A program made the translations under genes and the position numbers. The notes under the pieces were generated by a model that was not told the origin of the DNA, searched no databases, and saw nothing but the letters and a program-made list of their open reading frames with translations. 34,235 nucleotides of DNA from an uncultured Prevotella sp. (lineage in GTDB: Bacteria > Bacteroidota > Bacteroidia > Bacteroidales > Bacteroidaceae), in NCBI GenBank assembly GCA_934217675.1, contig CAKQCV010000022.1, positions 1 to 34,235 of the forward strand, read 5' to 3'. Positions 25,801 to 32,663 of this stretch are shown in pieces (position 1 is the first letter of the stretch; every line of letters begins with the position of its first letter).

Positions 25801-27294
25801 CGTATTCCCCACATATCTTCCGTTCAGCGCAATATTCTTGAACGAATATCCGTTATAGTCAATTCTGTTTACGTTTCCTTTCACGTCAAGTCTGCTCAGT
25901 TTGCCGTTTCCCAATATTCCCGTTGCCGTGATATCAGCACTCAGCCTGTTCAGCTTCTCCTCGTCTAAAATTTCCCCGATACGGAAATTCGGAATCGTTA
26001 TACCAGCTTTTATCTTGTTGCCCGTCTTTTCAGCCTTCACCGACAAGTCTCCGAGAGCCGTTCTCACGTTCATCCTTGCGTTCACGTTTTCACCTTGTCC
26101 GTAAGCCATGCCGCTTGCCGCAACACTCTTCAGTTTCATCACCTGTTCCGGTATCACCACCTTGAGCTGCGTCAGCTGCTTGGCCGTTCTTTCCATAGCC
26201 TCATTGCTCACAGAAAGCTCTTTCAGCCGCACGTTCCAGTCATGCTTCCTTCCCGAAAATCTTGCTGCCGCCACAGCCAGCAGCTTCATGTCGTTGTTGG
26301 CAGAAGCCAGTGCAATTCTGTCTGCGTTCACCCTTCCGTTGTTGCACCGTGCCTCCACGTCGAAGTTGAGGTTTGTGCTGATACCTTTCAGCTTTGGCAC
26401 CAGAAAGGCAAAGTCAGCAGCTGCAACATTCTTCCCCTTCACGTTTCCTTTAGCCATGAGCGAGTTCCAGTCAATCTTCCCGTCCTTTGTTCCATACTCC
26501 GCTTTTATTGAGTCAGAGCAAATTTCCGTACTGTTCAGTTTCAAGTCCAGTTTGCGTAGCTCCACCGTTTCCTTGTCAGCCTTGAGCAATAGCGACAGAT
26601 TTTTCAACACCATCCCCGATGCCTCCCTCGCCGAGAGCTTTTTTATATTCAGGTTGATGCAGTTGTCAGTAAGATGCTTCAGAATGATATGTGAGCTGAT
26701 ATCCTTTAAGTCAATGTGGTTCGGGTTTATTTTTCCGTTGGTGTATGGCATGTCCAATTGGTCATACCTTATAGCACCACGCCTTACGATAAATGAGTTT
26801 ATCCTCAGATCGAGTGGAGTGCTTTTCGTGTCGTCTTCCGTCGACAGCGAGTCTATCACGAACTGGCAGTTTAGTTTAGCCGTTGCGTTCGCCTTGTAGA
26901 TATTTGCCGAGAGTCCGAAAATCTGTGCCGACGATACAACGATTTTCCCATTTGCAAGCTCCAGTAGATTTATATTCACCGACAGCCGCGCTGCCCGTAT
27001 CATTTGCTTTCCGCTTTTGTCGAGCATATCCAGGTCGTCAACAATCAGCCTGTTTAGGAATCCCAGGTTCACGTTTCCTACATGAACCTTAGTTCCGAAC
27101 TTTTCACAAAGCACCTTAGCCACACATTCCCCCGTGAATCTTTGTATTGCAGGGATGTGCAGCATTATAGACAGCAGCATGTATATGCCTATTGCCGACC
27201 AAAGTAAAGTGTTGAATATGTTGCGAAGTATTCTCAAGATACCAGTTGCTTGTTTTTCAAAATGACACACAGAGAAATGAACTGCAATAGTCAT
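22843..27294 (-). CDS. tamB: TamB-like translocation/assembly module protein
   Basis: This 1483-residue AsmA/TamB-type protein is expected to span the periplasm and take part in outer-membrane assembly or lipid transport. An N-terminal anchor lies at about 28-46 (LLWSAIGIYMLLSIM). A long body of beta-strands follows, and a C-terminal TamB (DUF490) domain includes VNGVPLADLKIGNSF and NNDAKQMVRSLIN. The length is normal for Bacteroidetes. It starts 31 bases after a 43-residue gene and is last of a four-gene minus-strand series that begins with the GT5-like gene. No TamA or Omp85 partner is in the window. Confidence 0.92.
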   Translation of the reverse strand: MTIAVHFSVCHFEKQATGILRILRNIFNTLLWSAIGIYMLLSIMLHIPAIQRFTGECVAKVLCEKFGTKVHVGNVNLGFLNRLIVDDLDMLDKSGKQMIRAARLSVNINLLELANGKIVVSSAQIFGLSANIYKANATAKLNCQFVIDSLSTEDDTKSTPLDLRINSFIVRRGAIRYDQLDMPYTNGKINPNHIDLKDISSHIILKHLTDNCINLNIKKLSAREASGMVLKNLSLLLKADKETVELRKLDLKLNSTEICSDSIKAEYGTKDGKIDWNSLMAKGNVKGKNVAAADFAFLVPKLKGISTNLNFDVEARCNNGRVNADRIALASANNDMKLLAVAAARFSGRKHDWNVRLKELSVSNEAMERTAKQLTQLKVVIPEQVMKLKSVAASGMAYGQGENVNARMNVRTALGDLSVKAEKTGNKIKAGITIPNFRIGEILDEEKLNRLSADITATGILGNGKLSRLDVKGNVNRIDYNGYSFKNIALNGRYVGNTAAAQIAVNDQNCSVTVDGQVRNINATPETSLTATIEKLCTQRINLTRQWGDATFSAKINANFTGKNFAGMRGEMEMSDFNMTTANRQYSLNSLAASIKPEQLSVVADFGHITIDGRYDFATLAESMKSIVRRRLPTLPGIENGKTTTENKFQLQAELTDTEWLEALLGIPFHTEKPISIMAGVDDKNKSITANINMPEFSYDGGKYHSGKLTLTTGNDTLQANVKLRKMLKGDNDILLSLNAYAADNKLNSDIYIDYNTPTRIKGTIKAETQFYKDFYGMNTMRVNIRPSQVAVKDTVWNVRPANITYNEKKIDVEHFAIEHDGQHIKIDGTATKSADDSICVDLHDVNVKYILDLVNFHSVEFSGQASGKAYLKSVLNNPDAYANITVGNFRFQDGRMGTLFANVMFDKNEKQINIDAHADEENGAQTIIKGYVSPAKNYIDLGITAKNTNVEFLQSFCGSFMSDVNARANGFAQVVGDLDAVNLQGKLVADGNLKIKTLNTVYNLKNDTILMVPNEIIFTGDTVTDKNGNIAIVKGALHHKNLTRLTFDLDIMADHFLCYDFKDYNDNTFYGTVFGSGSCSITGRAHEIDFNINMTPHSNSFIEYDASSPDAIADQNFIKWINHSDEDSTEVAHVAENLEDDLNDASDIHINFNMNVTPDFTLRVLMDKATGDKISLNGNGALKASYFNKGSFDMFGTYLINHGAYNLTIQNFIKKDFKFQQGSTIVFGGNPFNALLNLKAVYQVNGVPLADLKIGNSFSSNNVRVDCIMNIGGTPESIKVDFDFDMPTVNNDAKQMVRSLINSEEEMNQQVVYLLAIGRFMVDDKNNSTQEDAQQSQTSLAMQSLLSGTISQQMNNILGSVVKNRNWNFGTNISTGTEGFNNAEYEGLLSGSLFSNRLLINGQFGYRDNPNTTTSFIGDFDVKYLLTPNGNMAIKVYNQTNDRYFTKSSLNTQGLGLIFRRDFKNWKDLWNFRKKKKIKRAQ

Positions 27295-27325
27295 CCCTCT
27301 GTGTGATTGCTGTATTTAGCTATAG

Positions 27326-27457
27326 TTAAAGAGCATCGTCTTCCGGCTTTTCGATTTTTCTTGTTGTTTTCTTTCCCAGGTGCTTCTTTTTTGCAATCCA
27401 GGCAGCCTTGCGCTCCTCATAGTCTCGCATGTGCCTCTCCAAGAAATTATCTGCCAT
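27326..27457 (-). CDS. Small basic protein of 43 residues
   Basis: A complete frame runs from ATG at 27457 to TAA at 27326, encoding a charged 43-residue protein that begins MADNFLERHMRDYEERKAAW and ends EKPEDDAL. A basic stretch of Lys and Arg lies at 23-34. It has no signal peptide or membrane segment. Very similar MADNFLE-type small proteins are, as I recall, common in Bacteroidales, but no function is known to me. It fits tightly between DUF4270 (10 bases) and tamB (31 bases) on the same strand, which supports real expression. Confidence 0.75.
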   Translation of the reverse strand: MADNFLERHMRDYEERKAAWIAKKKHLGKKTTRKIEKPEDDAL

Positions 27458-27467
27458 AGCCGTTGTT

Positions 27468-29063
27468 CTATTTCTTATTGAATTTACTGTAAACCACGTT
27501 TATTTTCACCTTGCTGTTCTCTGTGCCGTCTCCACGCACAAATTTCGTTTCAGCAATGCTCATATCGTTCTCCACCTTCACGAGCTGCTGCGTAGTGCTT
27601 ATAGTAACATACGTAGCTGTAACAGGCACGATGAGTACCTTGTTCCAGTTCGGGTGTAGCTCCTCCCATTGCTCGCGCTTTATGTCCCAAGCTCGCCATT
27701 CATCCGATTCCATATCGGCAGGTTCCTCTCCGATATCCTTTTTCCTGATGTTGCTCATATACGAAATCAGATTGGAGATATTGTTGAACGAGTAAGCGTT
27801 TGTTGCTGTAGACTCAGAACTTGAGCTTGATGTCATCGTTGCAAGATATGTGATTTTGTCATCAGAAATCTTGTTCCCCTCAAAGAAACTTTTCAGGCTG
27901 TCTTTTGGCAACATGAGCAGAGTGGTTGGCTTGCTCAAGTTGTAGTCGCTGTGTACAGAGTTGTTGATTCTCGTCAGCGACACCTTTGCCGAGTTTATGG
28001 TGTCGTTCTCGTGACCGTCCATTATATCGTCCACCGGTATTGTCATCTCTGTGTATATTCCTGCAGGCGACTTCACGTAGGTGCATGAGTTGTCTTTGTT
28101 CACAAGATTTGCAATCACGCTGTTGTCGTTAGATATGCTCGAAGCCTGTATAACCTCTTCTGTTCCGGCAAAGGTGCTTACCACATTCACAGTGGTGTCC
28201 TTCTTTGAACCATCGTCGGCAGTCTTCTCATACTTATATTTATAGTACACCAACATCTGGCTGATGTTTATATAAGCCATAGACCCCAGTCCGTCGGTGG
28301 TCTTGAAATAGAACCCCGGACAAACGTTGTGTATGAACGTGTATGCGTTCTTGTAGTTCTTTGGATTTTCAAAATATTTCTGCATCAGATACGAACCATA
28401 GTTGTAGAACTTTCGTCCGTCTCTTGCCGTATACACCGCGTTCTCTTCCTTCAGCGTTCCGTCGCTTTCCAGTCGAGAGTTAGGCAACTTTATTCTGATT
28501 TTCTTTTGCACCGTGTCGGCAGCTATGTCATACAGGGTGTAGGTTTTGTTCACGTTAACCATTCCCTTGTCTGTTCTGCAGTAGTTGTCTGTGCTGCTCT
28601 CCGGGTTGAAGTCAGAATAATACTTTATGCTTTCCTCCATAGGTTTCTGCAGCTCTATAGCCTTCACCTTCATTGTGGCAAGAGAATCACCGAAGTAGTT
28701 GTCGTAGTATAGATATATTATACACGAGTCTGCGATAATCGTCCCGTCAGCGAGTCGGCTCTGTATTGATTCCTCTTCAGGCAACTGTGTACCCTCAAGA
28801 GTGTAGAACTGTGCGAGGAAGTTTCCCCTCACGAACGCTCCCGTTTCCGGATCTTTTATTTTCCCCAAATATCCGGTGGAAGTTCTCGAATAAACGGCTC
28901 CCGCTTCTACCGATTTTGTGCTCAGCGGGAAAGTTTCGGCAGTCACCTTCACGTTGTCCAGGTTGTCGATAATCGAGCCACCCAAATCCCCTGTATTGTC
29001 ATCACATGAGCACAGGCATGCTACAAGCATTGCGATGCAAAAAAATGCGCTTTTCAGTTTCAT
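27468..29063 (-). CDS. DUF4270 lipoprotein
   Basis: This 531-residue protein belongs to the DUF4270 family of Bacteroidetes. The N-terminus ends in a lipobox with Cys20 (CLCSCDDNTGDLGG), so it should be lipid-anchored in the envelope. The conserved front LGKIKDPETGAFVRGNFLAQFY follows. The remainder is beta-rich with Ser- and Thr-rich linkers. The role of the family is unknown to me. It is second in the minus-strand series after the GT5-like gene, with 53 bases between them. Confidence 0.88.
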   Translation of the reverse strand: MKLKSAFFCIAMLVACLCSCDDNTGDLGGSIIDNLDNVKVTAETFPLSTKSVEAGAVYSRTSTGYLGKIKDPETGAFVRGNFLAQFYTLEGTQLPEEESIQSRLADGTIIADSCIIYLYYDNYFGDSLATMKVKAIELQKPMEESIKYYSDFNPESSTDNYCRTDKGMVNVNKTYTLYDIAADTVQKKIRIKLPNSRLESDGTLKEENAVYTARDGRKFYNYGSYLMQKYFENPKNYKNAYTFIHNVCPGFYFKTTDGLGSMAYINISQMLVYYKYKYEKTADDGSKKDTTVNVVSTFAGTEEVIQASSISNDNSVIANLVNKDNSCTYVKSPAGIYTEMTIPVDDIMDGHENDTINSAKVSLTRINNSVHSDYNLSKPTTLLMLPKDSLKSFFEGNKISDDKITYLATMTSSSSSESTATNAYSFNNISNLISYMSNIRKKDIGEEPADMESDEWRAWDIKREQWEELHPNWNKVLIVPVTATYVTISTTQQLVKVENDMSIAETKFVRGDGTENSKVKINVVYSKFNKK

Positions 29064-29116
29064 TAAAACGATGTATTATGTTTGCATTATATAATGTATG
29101 AGCGAGTCATCCGTTT

Positions 29117-29935
29117 TTACTTACCCTCGTATACATCATCATAGAACTTGTCGTAAGCTTCCATGTTGATGTCTTTGGCATCAGCCTGCGATAGGAACGG
29201 TATGCCCTTCTCCTGAGCATATTTCACGAGTTCCGGATTCACTCCCGGTCCTGCCTCTACCACACCATCGGAGTAGTCGATGGCGAATTTCTCAAACTCG
29301 GTGAAGTCAAACTTCGCGTTGTAGTTGTCGAGCACATCGCTGTGTGCATCCTTGAATTCCAGACACTGGCGGAAAGTAGGCTCAATGTCGTTCTTCAGTC
29401 CGTTGCCGAACAGTGATGTCACGATTTTTGCATCAGCAAACGACGGTTCATCCTTGTAAGCCGTTTTTACATAATACGGTATAATGTTTGCCATCCATCC
29501 CTGACAGTGTATGATGTCTGGAGTCCAGTGCAGCTTCTTTATCGTTTCGAGCACACCCCTTGCAAAGAAAATCGACCTCTCGCCGTTGTCGCCATATTCG
29601 TTTCCGTCGGCATCGTTTGCCATGAGTCTCTTTGTGAAGTAGTCGTCGTTGTCAATAAAGTAAACCTGTATTCTTGTTGACGGAATCGAAGCCACCTTGA
29701 TAATCAATGGATGGTCAGTCTCGTCGAATATAATCATCATTCTCGACAGCCTTATCACCTCGTGCAACTGTCCTCTTCTCTCGTTGATGTTTCCCCATTT
29801 AGGCATGAAAGTGCGTATCTCGTATCCTTTCTCTATAGCAGCCTGAGGTAAATTACGCCCGATGTTCGAAAGCTCGCTTTCCGGAACATACGGTTTTATT
29901 TCTTGATTGATAAATAGAATTTTTTTTGCCTTCAT
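29117..29935 (-). CDS. Glycogen synthase-like protein, N-terminal (GT5) domain only
   Basis: This 272-residue protein matches the N-terminal catalytic Rossmann domain of glycogen/starch synthase (GlgA, GT5): MKAKKILFINQEIKPYVPESE, then PDIIHCQGWMANIIPYYVK where GlgA has its HxHDW-type segment. The C-terminal GT1-like domain that binds the nucleotide is absent; full GlgA proteins are about 480 residues. The ADP-glucose motif KxGGLgDV is replaced by SELSNIGRNLP. It is therefore probably not an active synthase by itself. It heads the DUF4270-43aa-tamB series, divergent from panC. Similar short proteins are recalled from other Bacteroidales, so it is unlikely to be a recent truncation. Confidence 0.82.
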   Translation of the reverse strand: MKAKKILFINQEIKPYVPESELSNIGRNLPQAAIEKGYEIRTFMPKWGNINERRGQLHEVIRLSRMMIIFDETDHPLIIKVASIPSTRIQVYFIDNDDYFTKRLMANDADGNEYGDNGERSIFFARGVLETIKKLHWTPDIIHCQGWMANIIPYYVKTAYKDEPSFADAKIVTSLFGNGLKNDIEPTFRQCLEFKDAHSDVLDNYNAKFDFTEFEKFAIDYSDGVVEAGPGVNPELVKYAQEKGIPFLSQADAKDINMEAYDKFYDDVYEGK

Positions 29936-29961
29936 TTTTCTCTATAAGCTTTATTCACGTG

Positions 29962-29969
29962 CAAAGGTA
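29962..29969 (-). promoter_or_regulatory. Putative -7 box of the GT5-DUF4270-tamB unit
   Basis: TACCTTTG on the minus strand is a perfect -7 box 26 bases before the start codon. No convincing -33 TTG lies at the usual distance. Confidence 0.5.
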
Positions 29970-30075
29970 CTAAAAAAAACTTACTAAACCTTCCGCCGGA
30001 AGCAAAAAGGATATAAATTTCACCTTTTATTGGCATTTTTTTAAACAATTTCTTTCTTGTTTAAGAAAAAAGTTG

Positions 30076-30148
30076 TTATTTTGCACCGATTTTCAGAAAC
30101 AGCCAAGCTTTGTCGTGTTGCGACACGAGAGCGTTTCAGTGAAAAATC
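30076..30148 (+). promoter_or_regulatory. Candidate panC promoter and leader hairpin
   Basis: TTATTTTG (30076-30083) is one mismatch from the -7 box; the -33 element is not clear. From 30088 to 30148 a long stem-loop is possible. GATTTTCAGAAAC (30088-30100) faces GTTTCAGTGAAAAATC (30133-30148), and a perfect inner hairpin TCGTGT-TGCG-ACACGA lies at 30113-30128. A transcript started by this -7 box would begin almost exactly at the foot of the stem. It ends 25 bases before the panC ATG and could be a regulatory leader. Confidence 0.55.
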
Positions 30149-30173
30149 CGAAAAGTTAAAAATAAAATATATA

Positions 30174-31028
30174 ATGAAAGTATTTCATAAGATTGTAGAC
30201 CTGCAGAACGAATTGTTCGCTGCTCGCAAAGCCGGCAAGACGGTGGGTCTCGTCCCTACGATGGGGGCTCTTCATGAGGGGCACGCATCCTTGGTAACGC
30301 GCTGCGTAAAGGAGAACGATGTGACCGTAGTTTCTGTTTTCGTGAACCCTACTCAGTTTAACGACAAAACTGATTTGAATACATATCCGCGCACCCTTGA
30401 TGCCGACTGCAAGCTGCTTGAAAGCGCAGGTGCCGACTTTGTGCTGGCTCCGGCAGTAGAGGAGATGTATCCAGTGCCGGACAAACGCCACTTCGAGTTT
30501 CCACCGGTAACAACCGTGATGGAGGGAGCACATCGTCCGGGTCATTTCAACGGAGTTTGTCAGGTGGTGAGCCGCCTGTTCTATATCGTGAGACCGGACA
30601 GGGCATACTTCGGTGAGAAAGACTGGCAGCAGATTGCAGTAATCAAGGCTCTGGTGAAATATCTCGAACTGAATGTGAAGATTGTGGAGTGCCCGATCGT
30701 GAGAGAGGCTGACGGACTTGCCAAGTCGTCGCGAAACACTCTTCTCGCTCCCGATGAGAGGGCAATAGCTCCAAACATATACAAATACTTGAAGGAGAGC
30801 CTTGACTATGCCAAGACCCACACCTTGAAGGAAACCCACGACTGGGTGGTGAGCCAGATAAATGCCGTTGACGGACTTGAGGTGGAATATTTTGCCATCG
30901 TAGACGGCGACACGCTGCTTGATGCCAACAACTGGGAGGACACTCCAAACATCGTGGGCTGTATCACCGTGTATTGCGGAAAGAAACCGATAAGACTTAT
31001 CGACCATATTAAATATAATAGAAAATAA
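30174..31028 (+). CDS. panC: Pantothenate synthetase (pantoate-beta-alanine ligase)
   Basis: This 284-residue enzyme joins pantoate and beta-alanine using ATP, the last step of pantothenate synthesis. The nucleotidyltransferase HxGH is His34-His37 in [30 protein letters not shown] (147-153) and KSSRN (184-188) are also present. The length is typical. The ATG at 30174 directly precedes the family N-terminus [11 protein letters not shown]; the longer open frame upstream runs through the leader hairpin. panD follows after 16 bases in the same operon. Confidence 0.97.
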   Translation: MKVFHKIVDLQNELFAARKAGKTVGLVPTMGALHEGHASLVTRCVKENDVTVVSVFVNPTQFNDKTDLNTYPRTLDADCKLLESAGADFVLAPAVEEMYPVPDKRHFEFPPVTTVMEGAHRPGHFNGVCQVVSRLFYIVRPDRAYFGEKDWQQIAVIKALVKYLELNVKIVECPIVREADGLAKSSRNTLLAPDERAIAPNIYKYLKESLDYAKTHTLKETHDWVVSQINAVDGLEVEYFAIVDGDTLLDANNWEDTPNIVGCITVYCGKKPIRLIDHIKYNRK

Positions 31029-31044
31029 CGGAACGAAAGGAATC

Positions 31045-31389
31045 ATGTTAATTGAGGTTTTAAAGAGCAAGCTGCATTGCGTAAAAGTAACTCAGGCGAA
31101 CTTGAACTATATGGGTAGCATCACCATTGATGAGGATTTGATGGACGCTGCCAATCTCATAGCAGGAGAGAAAGTACAGATTGTAGACAACAATAACGGT
31201 GAACGCTTTGAGACGTATATCATAAAAGGCGAGCGTGGCAGTGGCTGTATCTGTCTTAACGGTGCAGCAGCACGCAAATGCTTGGTGGGCGACACGGTGA
31301 TAATCATTGCCTACGCTTTGATGGACTTTGAAGAGGCAAAGACTTTCAAGCCGGTGGTGGTATTCCCTGTTGACAACAAGCTTGCATAA
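31045..31389 (+). CDS. panD: Aspartate 1-decarboxylase
   Basis: This 114-residue pyruvoyl enzyme makes beta-alanine from aspartate for PanC. The self-cleavage site is Gly24-Ser25 in YMGSITID; Ser25 becomes the pyruvoyl group. Lys9 and the Tyr58 region ([13 protein letters not shown]) match the family, and the C-terminus is the normal length. No PanM/PanZ-like factor is in the window. It is second in the panC-panD operon and ends before a strong terminator. Confidence 0.96.
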   Translation: MLIEVLKSKLHCVKVTQANLNYMGSITIDEDLMDAANLIAGEKVQIVDNNNGERFETYIIKGERGSGCICLNGAAARKCLVGDTVIIIAYALMDFEEAKTFKPVVVFPVDNKLA

Positions 31390-31439
31390 AAAAATTATTT
31401 ACGGCGAAAAATAAAATTAAATACTAAGAAATTAGTTGG

Positions 31440-31475
31440 AGTGTCCGGTTGCGTGAGCAAGTGGGCACTTTTTTT
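31440..31475 (+). terminator. Rho-independent terminator of panCD
   Basis: AGTGTCC (31440-31446) pairs with GGGCACT (31463-31469), and TTGC/GCAA pair inside around a GTGA tetraloop. A run of seven T follows at 31469-31475. Confidence 0.9.
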
Positions 31476-31531
31476 ATCCCCATCGGCAACACTCGTCTCA
31501 GTGCCAGCCACACACACTCTCTCTATCTGTT

Positions 31532-31600
31532 AAAAAACGCGCCATACTCTGTATATGCACGGTCAAGACAATTTGCTCCGTTGTTACAAAGTATGGCGCG
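31532..31600 (-). terminator. Terminator of the HU-HIG gene
   Basis: CGCGCCATACT (31538-31548) and AGTATGGCGCG (31590-31600) pair perfectly over 11 bases around a 41-base loop. On the minus strand the hairpin is followed by TTTTTT (31537-31532). It lies six bases past the stop. Confidence 0.8.
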
Positions 31601-31605
31601 ATTTT

Positions 31606-32082
31606 CTATTCAGCGTCCTGCTGTTCCTTCTTCTCAGAGTTGTTCTCGTCGATACCGGCAAGTTCAAAGCTCATTCTCGCTTTTCGTGCAGCGGCAGCAT
31701 TGTTGAATTTACCGTTGAGCACCTTGGTGCGGTTAGGCAGGAACCTCAGGTTAACCCCCTTTATATGCTTTTCTGGGTCAAACTCCTTCGGGTCTAAAAC
31801 TCCTTCAGAGCAGAGCGTGTTGTAGAAGGTGCCAAGTTCTCCCAGCTTCACTTTGTAGCTCTGTGCAAGCAGCTCCGTGATGCAATCCACGAGCTTCATT
31901 ATCACTCCTTGCACAGTGGCGCGGTCGTAGAGCGAACCGTGGTTAGAGATATGCTCACACAGCTCATCTATCCCCACTGTGCCGTGGGTCAGGTTTTGGG
32001 CATAATACTTGCCATTGTTGGTGGCGTCAGGGTTGTTCACTTTTTTCAGTTGATACTTGATGGTGTTAAGTACATTTGCCAT
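31606..32082 (-). CDS. HU-family DNA-binding protein (HU-HIG type)
   Basis: This 158-residue HU-related protein is of the Bacteroidetes HU-HIG kind. An N-terminal extension (NVLNTIKYQLKKVNNPD) precedes the HU core. The beta-arm pattern VKLGELGTFY is at 78-87, and the tail is charged (ENNSEKKEQQDAE). It should bind DNA. The ATG at 32082 gives the family-like MANVLNTIKYQLKKV start; a frame open 14 codons further is not favoured. It is downstream of DUF4248 on the same strand but separated by a terminator and 323 bases, so it probably has its own promoter. Confidence 0.87.
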   Translation of the reverse strand: MANVLNTIKYQLKKVNNPDATNNGKYYAQNLTHGTVGIDELCEHISNHGSLYDRATVQGVIMKLVDCITELLAQSYKVKLGELGTFYNTLCSEGVLDPKEFDPEKHIKGVNLRFLPNRTKVLNGKFNNAAAARKARMSFELAGIDENNSEKKEQQDAE

Positions 32083-32157
32083 AATTCTGATAAATTTTAA
32101 AAGTTTGAAAATTTTAGAAAACATTTTTTATAACTCTTTTGTCATTCATTGACGATG

Positions 32158-32221
32158 CAAAGATACTAAACCACCGTTGCCATGTTGTCTGCATACTGCA
32201 CGATTGCGCACGATAGTGCAG
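32158..32221 (-). promoter_or_regulatory. Putative promoter and operator-like site of the HU-HIG gene
   Basis: TATCTTTG (32165-32158, minus strand) is a perfect -7 box about 75 bases before the ATG, with no clear -33. About 30-55 bases upstream, CTGCAC (32196-32201) and GTGCAG (32216-32221) form an inverted repeat. Inside lie two direct copies of GCACGAT (32198-32204 and 32207-32213) and the palindrome TGCGCA. The arrangement resembles a protein-binding site. Confidence 0.45.
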
Positions 32222-32303
32222 CATTACGGATGGTTAAGTGGTTTTTCGTTCCTGTTTTTCTGTGGTAAACCAAAATCAGCCCAGTAGCTTAAAATGTGTA
32301 TTC

Positions 32304-32342
32304 AAAAAAAATCCCTCGCCCTGCATGTCTGCAGGATGAGGG
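32304..32342 (-). terminator. Rho-independent terminator after DUF4248
   Basis: CCCTC (32313-32317) pairs with GAGGG (32338-32342), and CCTGCA/TGCAGG (32320-32325, 32330-32335) pair around a four-base loop. A run of eight T follows on the minus strand (32311-32304). A further 7-bp stem, AGGGCAA/TTGCCCT (32372-32378, 32399-32405), lies directly after the DUF4248 stop. Confidence 0.9.
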
Positions 32343-32405
32343 AAACTGACGGTTGTAGGATGGCTGTCGGTAGGGCAAGCAGCAGATACCTGCCGCCTTT
32401 GCCCT

Positions 32406-32630
32406 TTAAGGCTCGCCAAGCATGCCTACAATTATTTCTACCTGGCGTGGGGTGAGATACTTGCTGCGCTTGTCGTATCCAGCTTCAAGCAAGCTGTCGG
32501 ACAGTCCGCGACAGTTTCTGATCCAGTTAGACAGCCGGCGGAGAGCTGCTGCAGGCATAGCCTCTGGGAAATACATCAGGGCAAGTTCCGACTTGCCGTA
32601 TGCCTTTATCTTGAATTCTTCCATGTGCAT
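32406..32630 (-). CDS. DUF4248 small protein
   Basis: This 74-residue protein matches the DUF4248 family of Bacteroidetes: FKIKAYGKSELALMYFP near the front, a Trp-Ile helix LRRLSNWIRNC in the middle, and LTPRQVEIIVGMLGEP at the end. The last part reads like a small helix-turn-helix, so DNA binding is possible but unproven. A second ATG three codons... two residues in (32624) is an equally good start. It begins 33 bases after the DUF3987 stop and is probably co-transcribed. DUF4248, DUF3987 and HU-HIG are, as I recall, frequent neighbours in Bacteroidales. Confidence 0.85.
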   Translation of the reverse strand: MHMEEFKIKAYGKSELALMYFPEAMPAAALRRLSNWIRNCRGLSDSLLEAGYDKRSKYLTPRQVEIIVGMLGEP

Positions 32631-32663
32631 ATACGGTTTTTAGAGTTATATATTTGTTTAGCG

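Noticed and set aside
25043..25858. A 271-codon plus-strand frame inside tamB
   Set aside because: Low-complexity Ser, Leu and Phe product on the opposite strand of a well-supported gene.
29117..29935. Frameshifted glgA pseudogene
   Set aside because: The bases downstream of its stop lead directly into the DUF4270 gene with no trace of a GT1 domain, and the frame is intact.
30156..31070. A 304-codon minus-strand frame opposite panC
   Set aside because: panC is unambiguous and the antisense product shows no motif.
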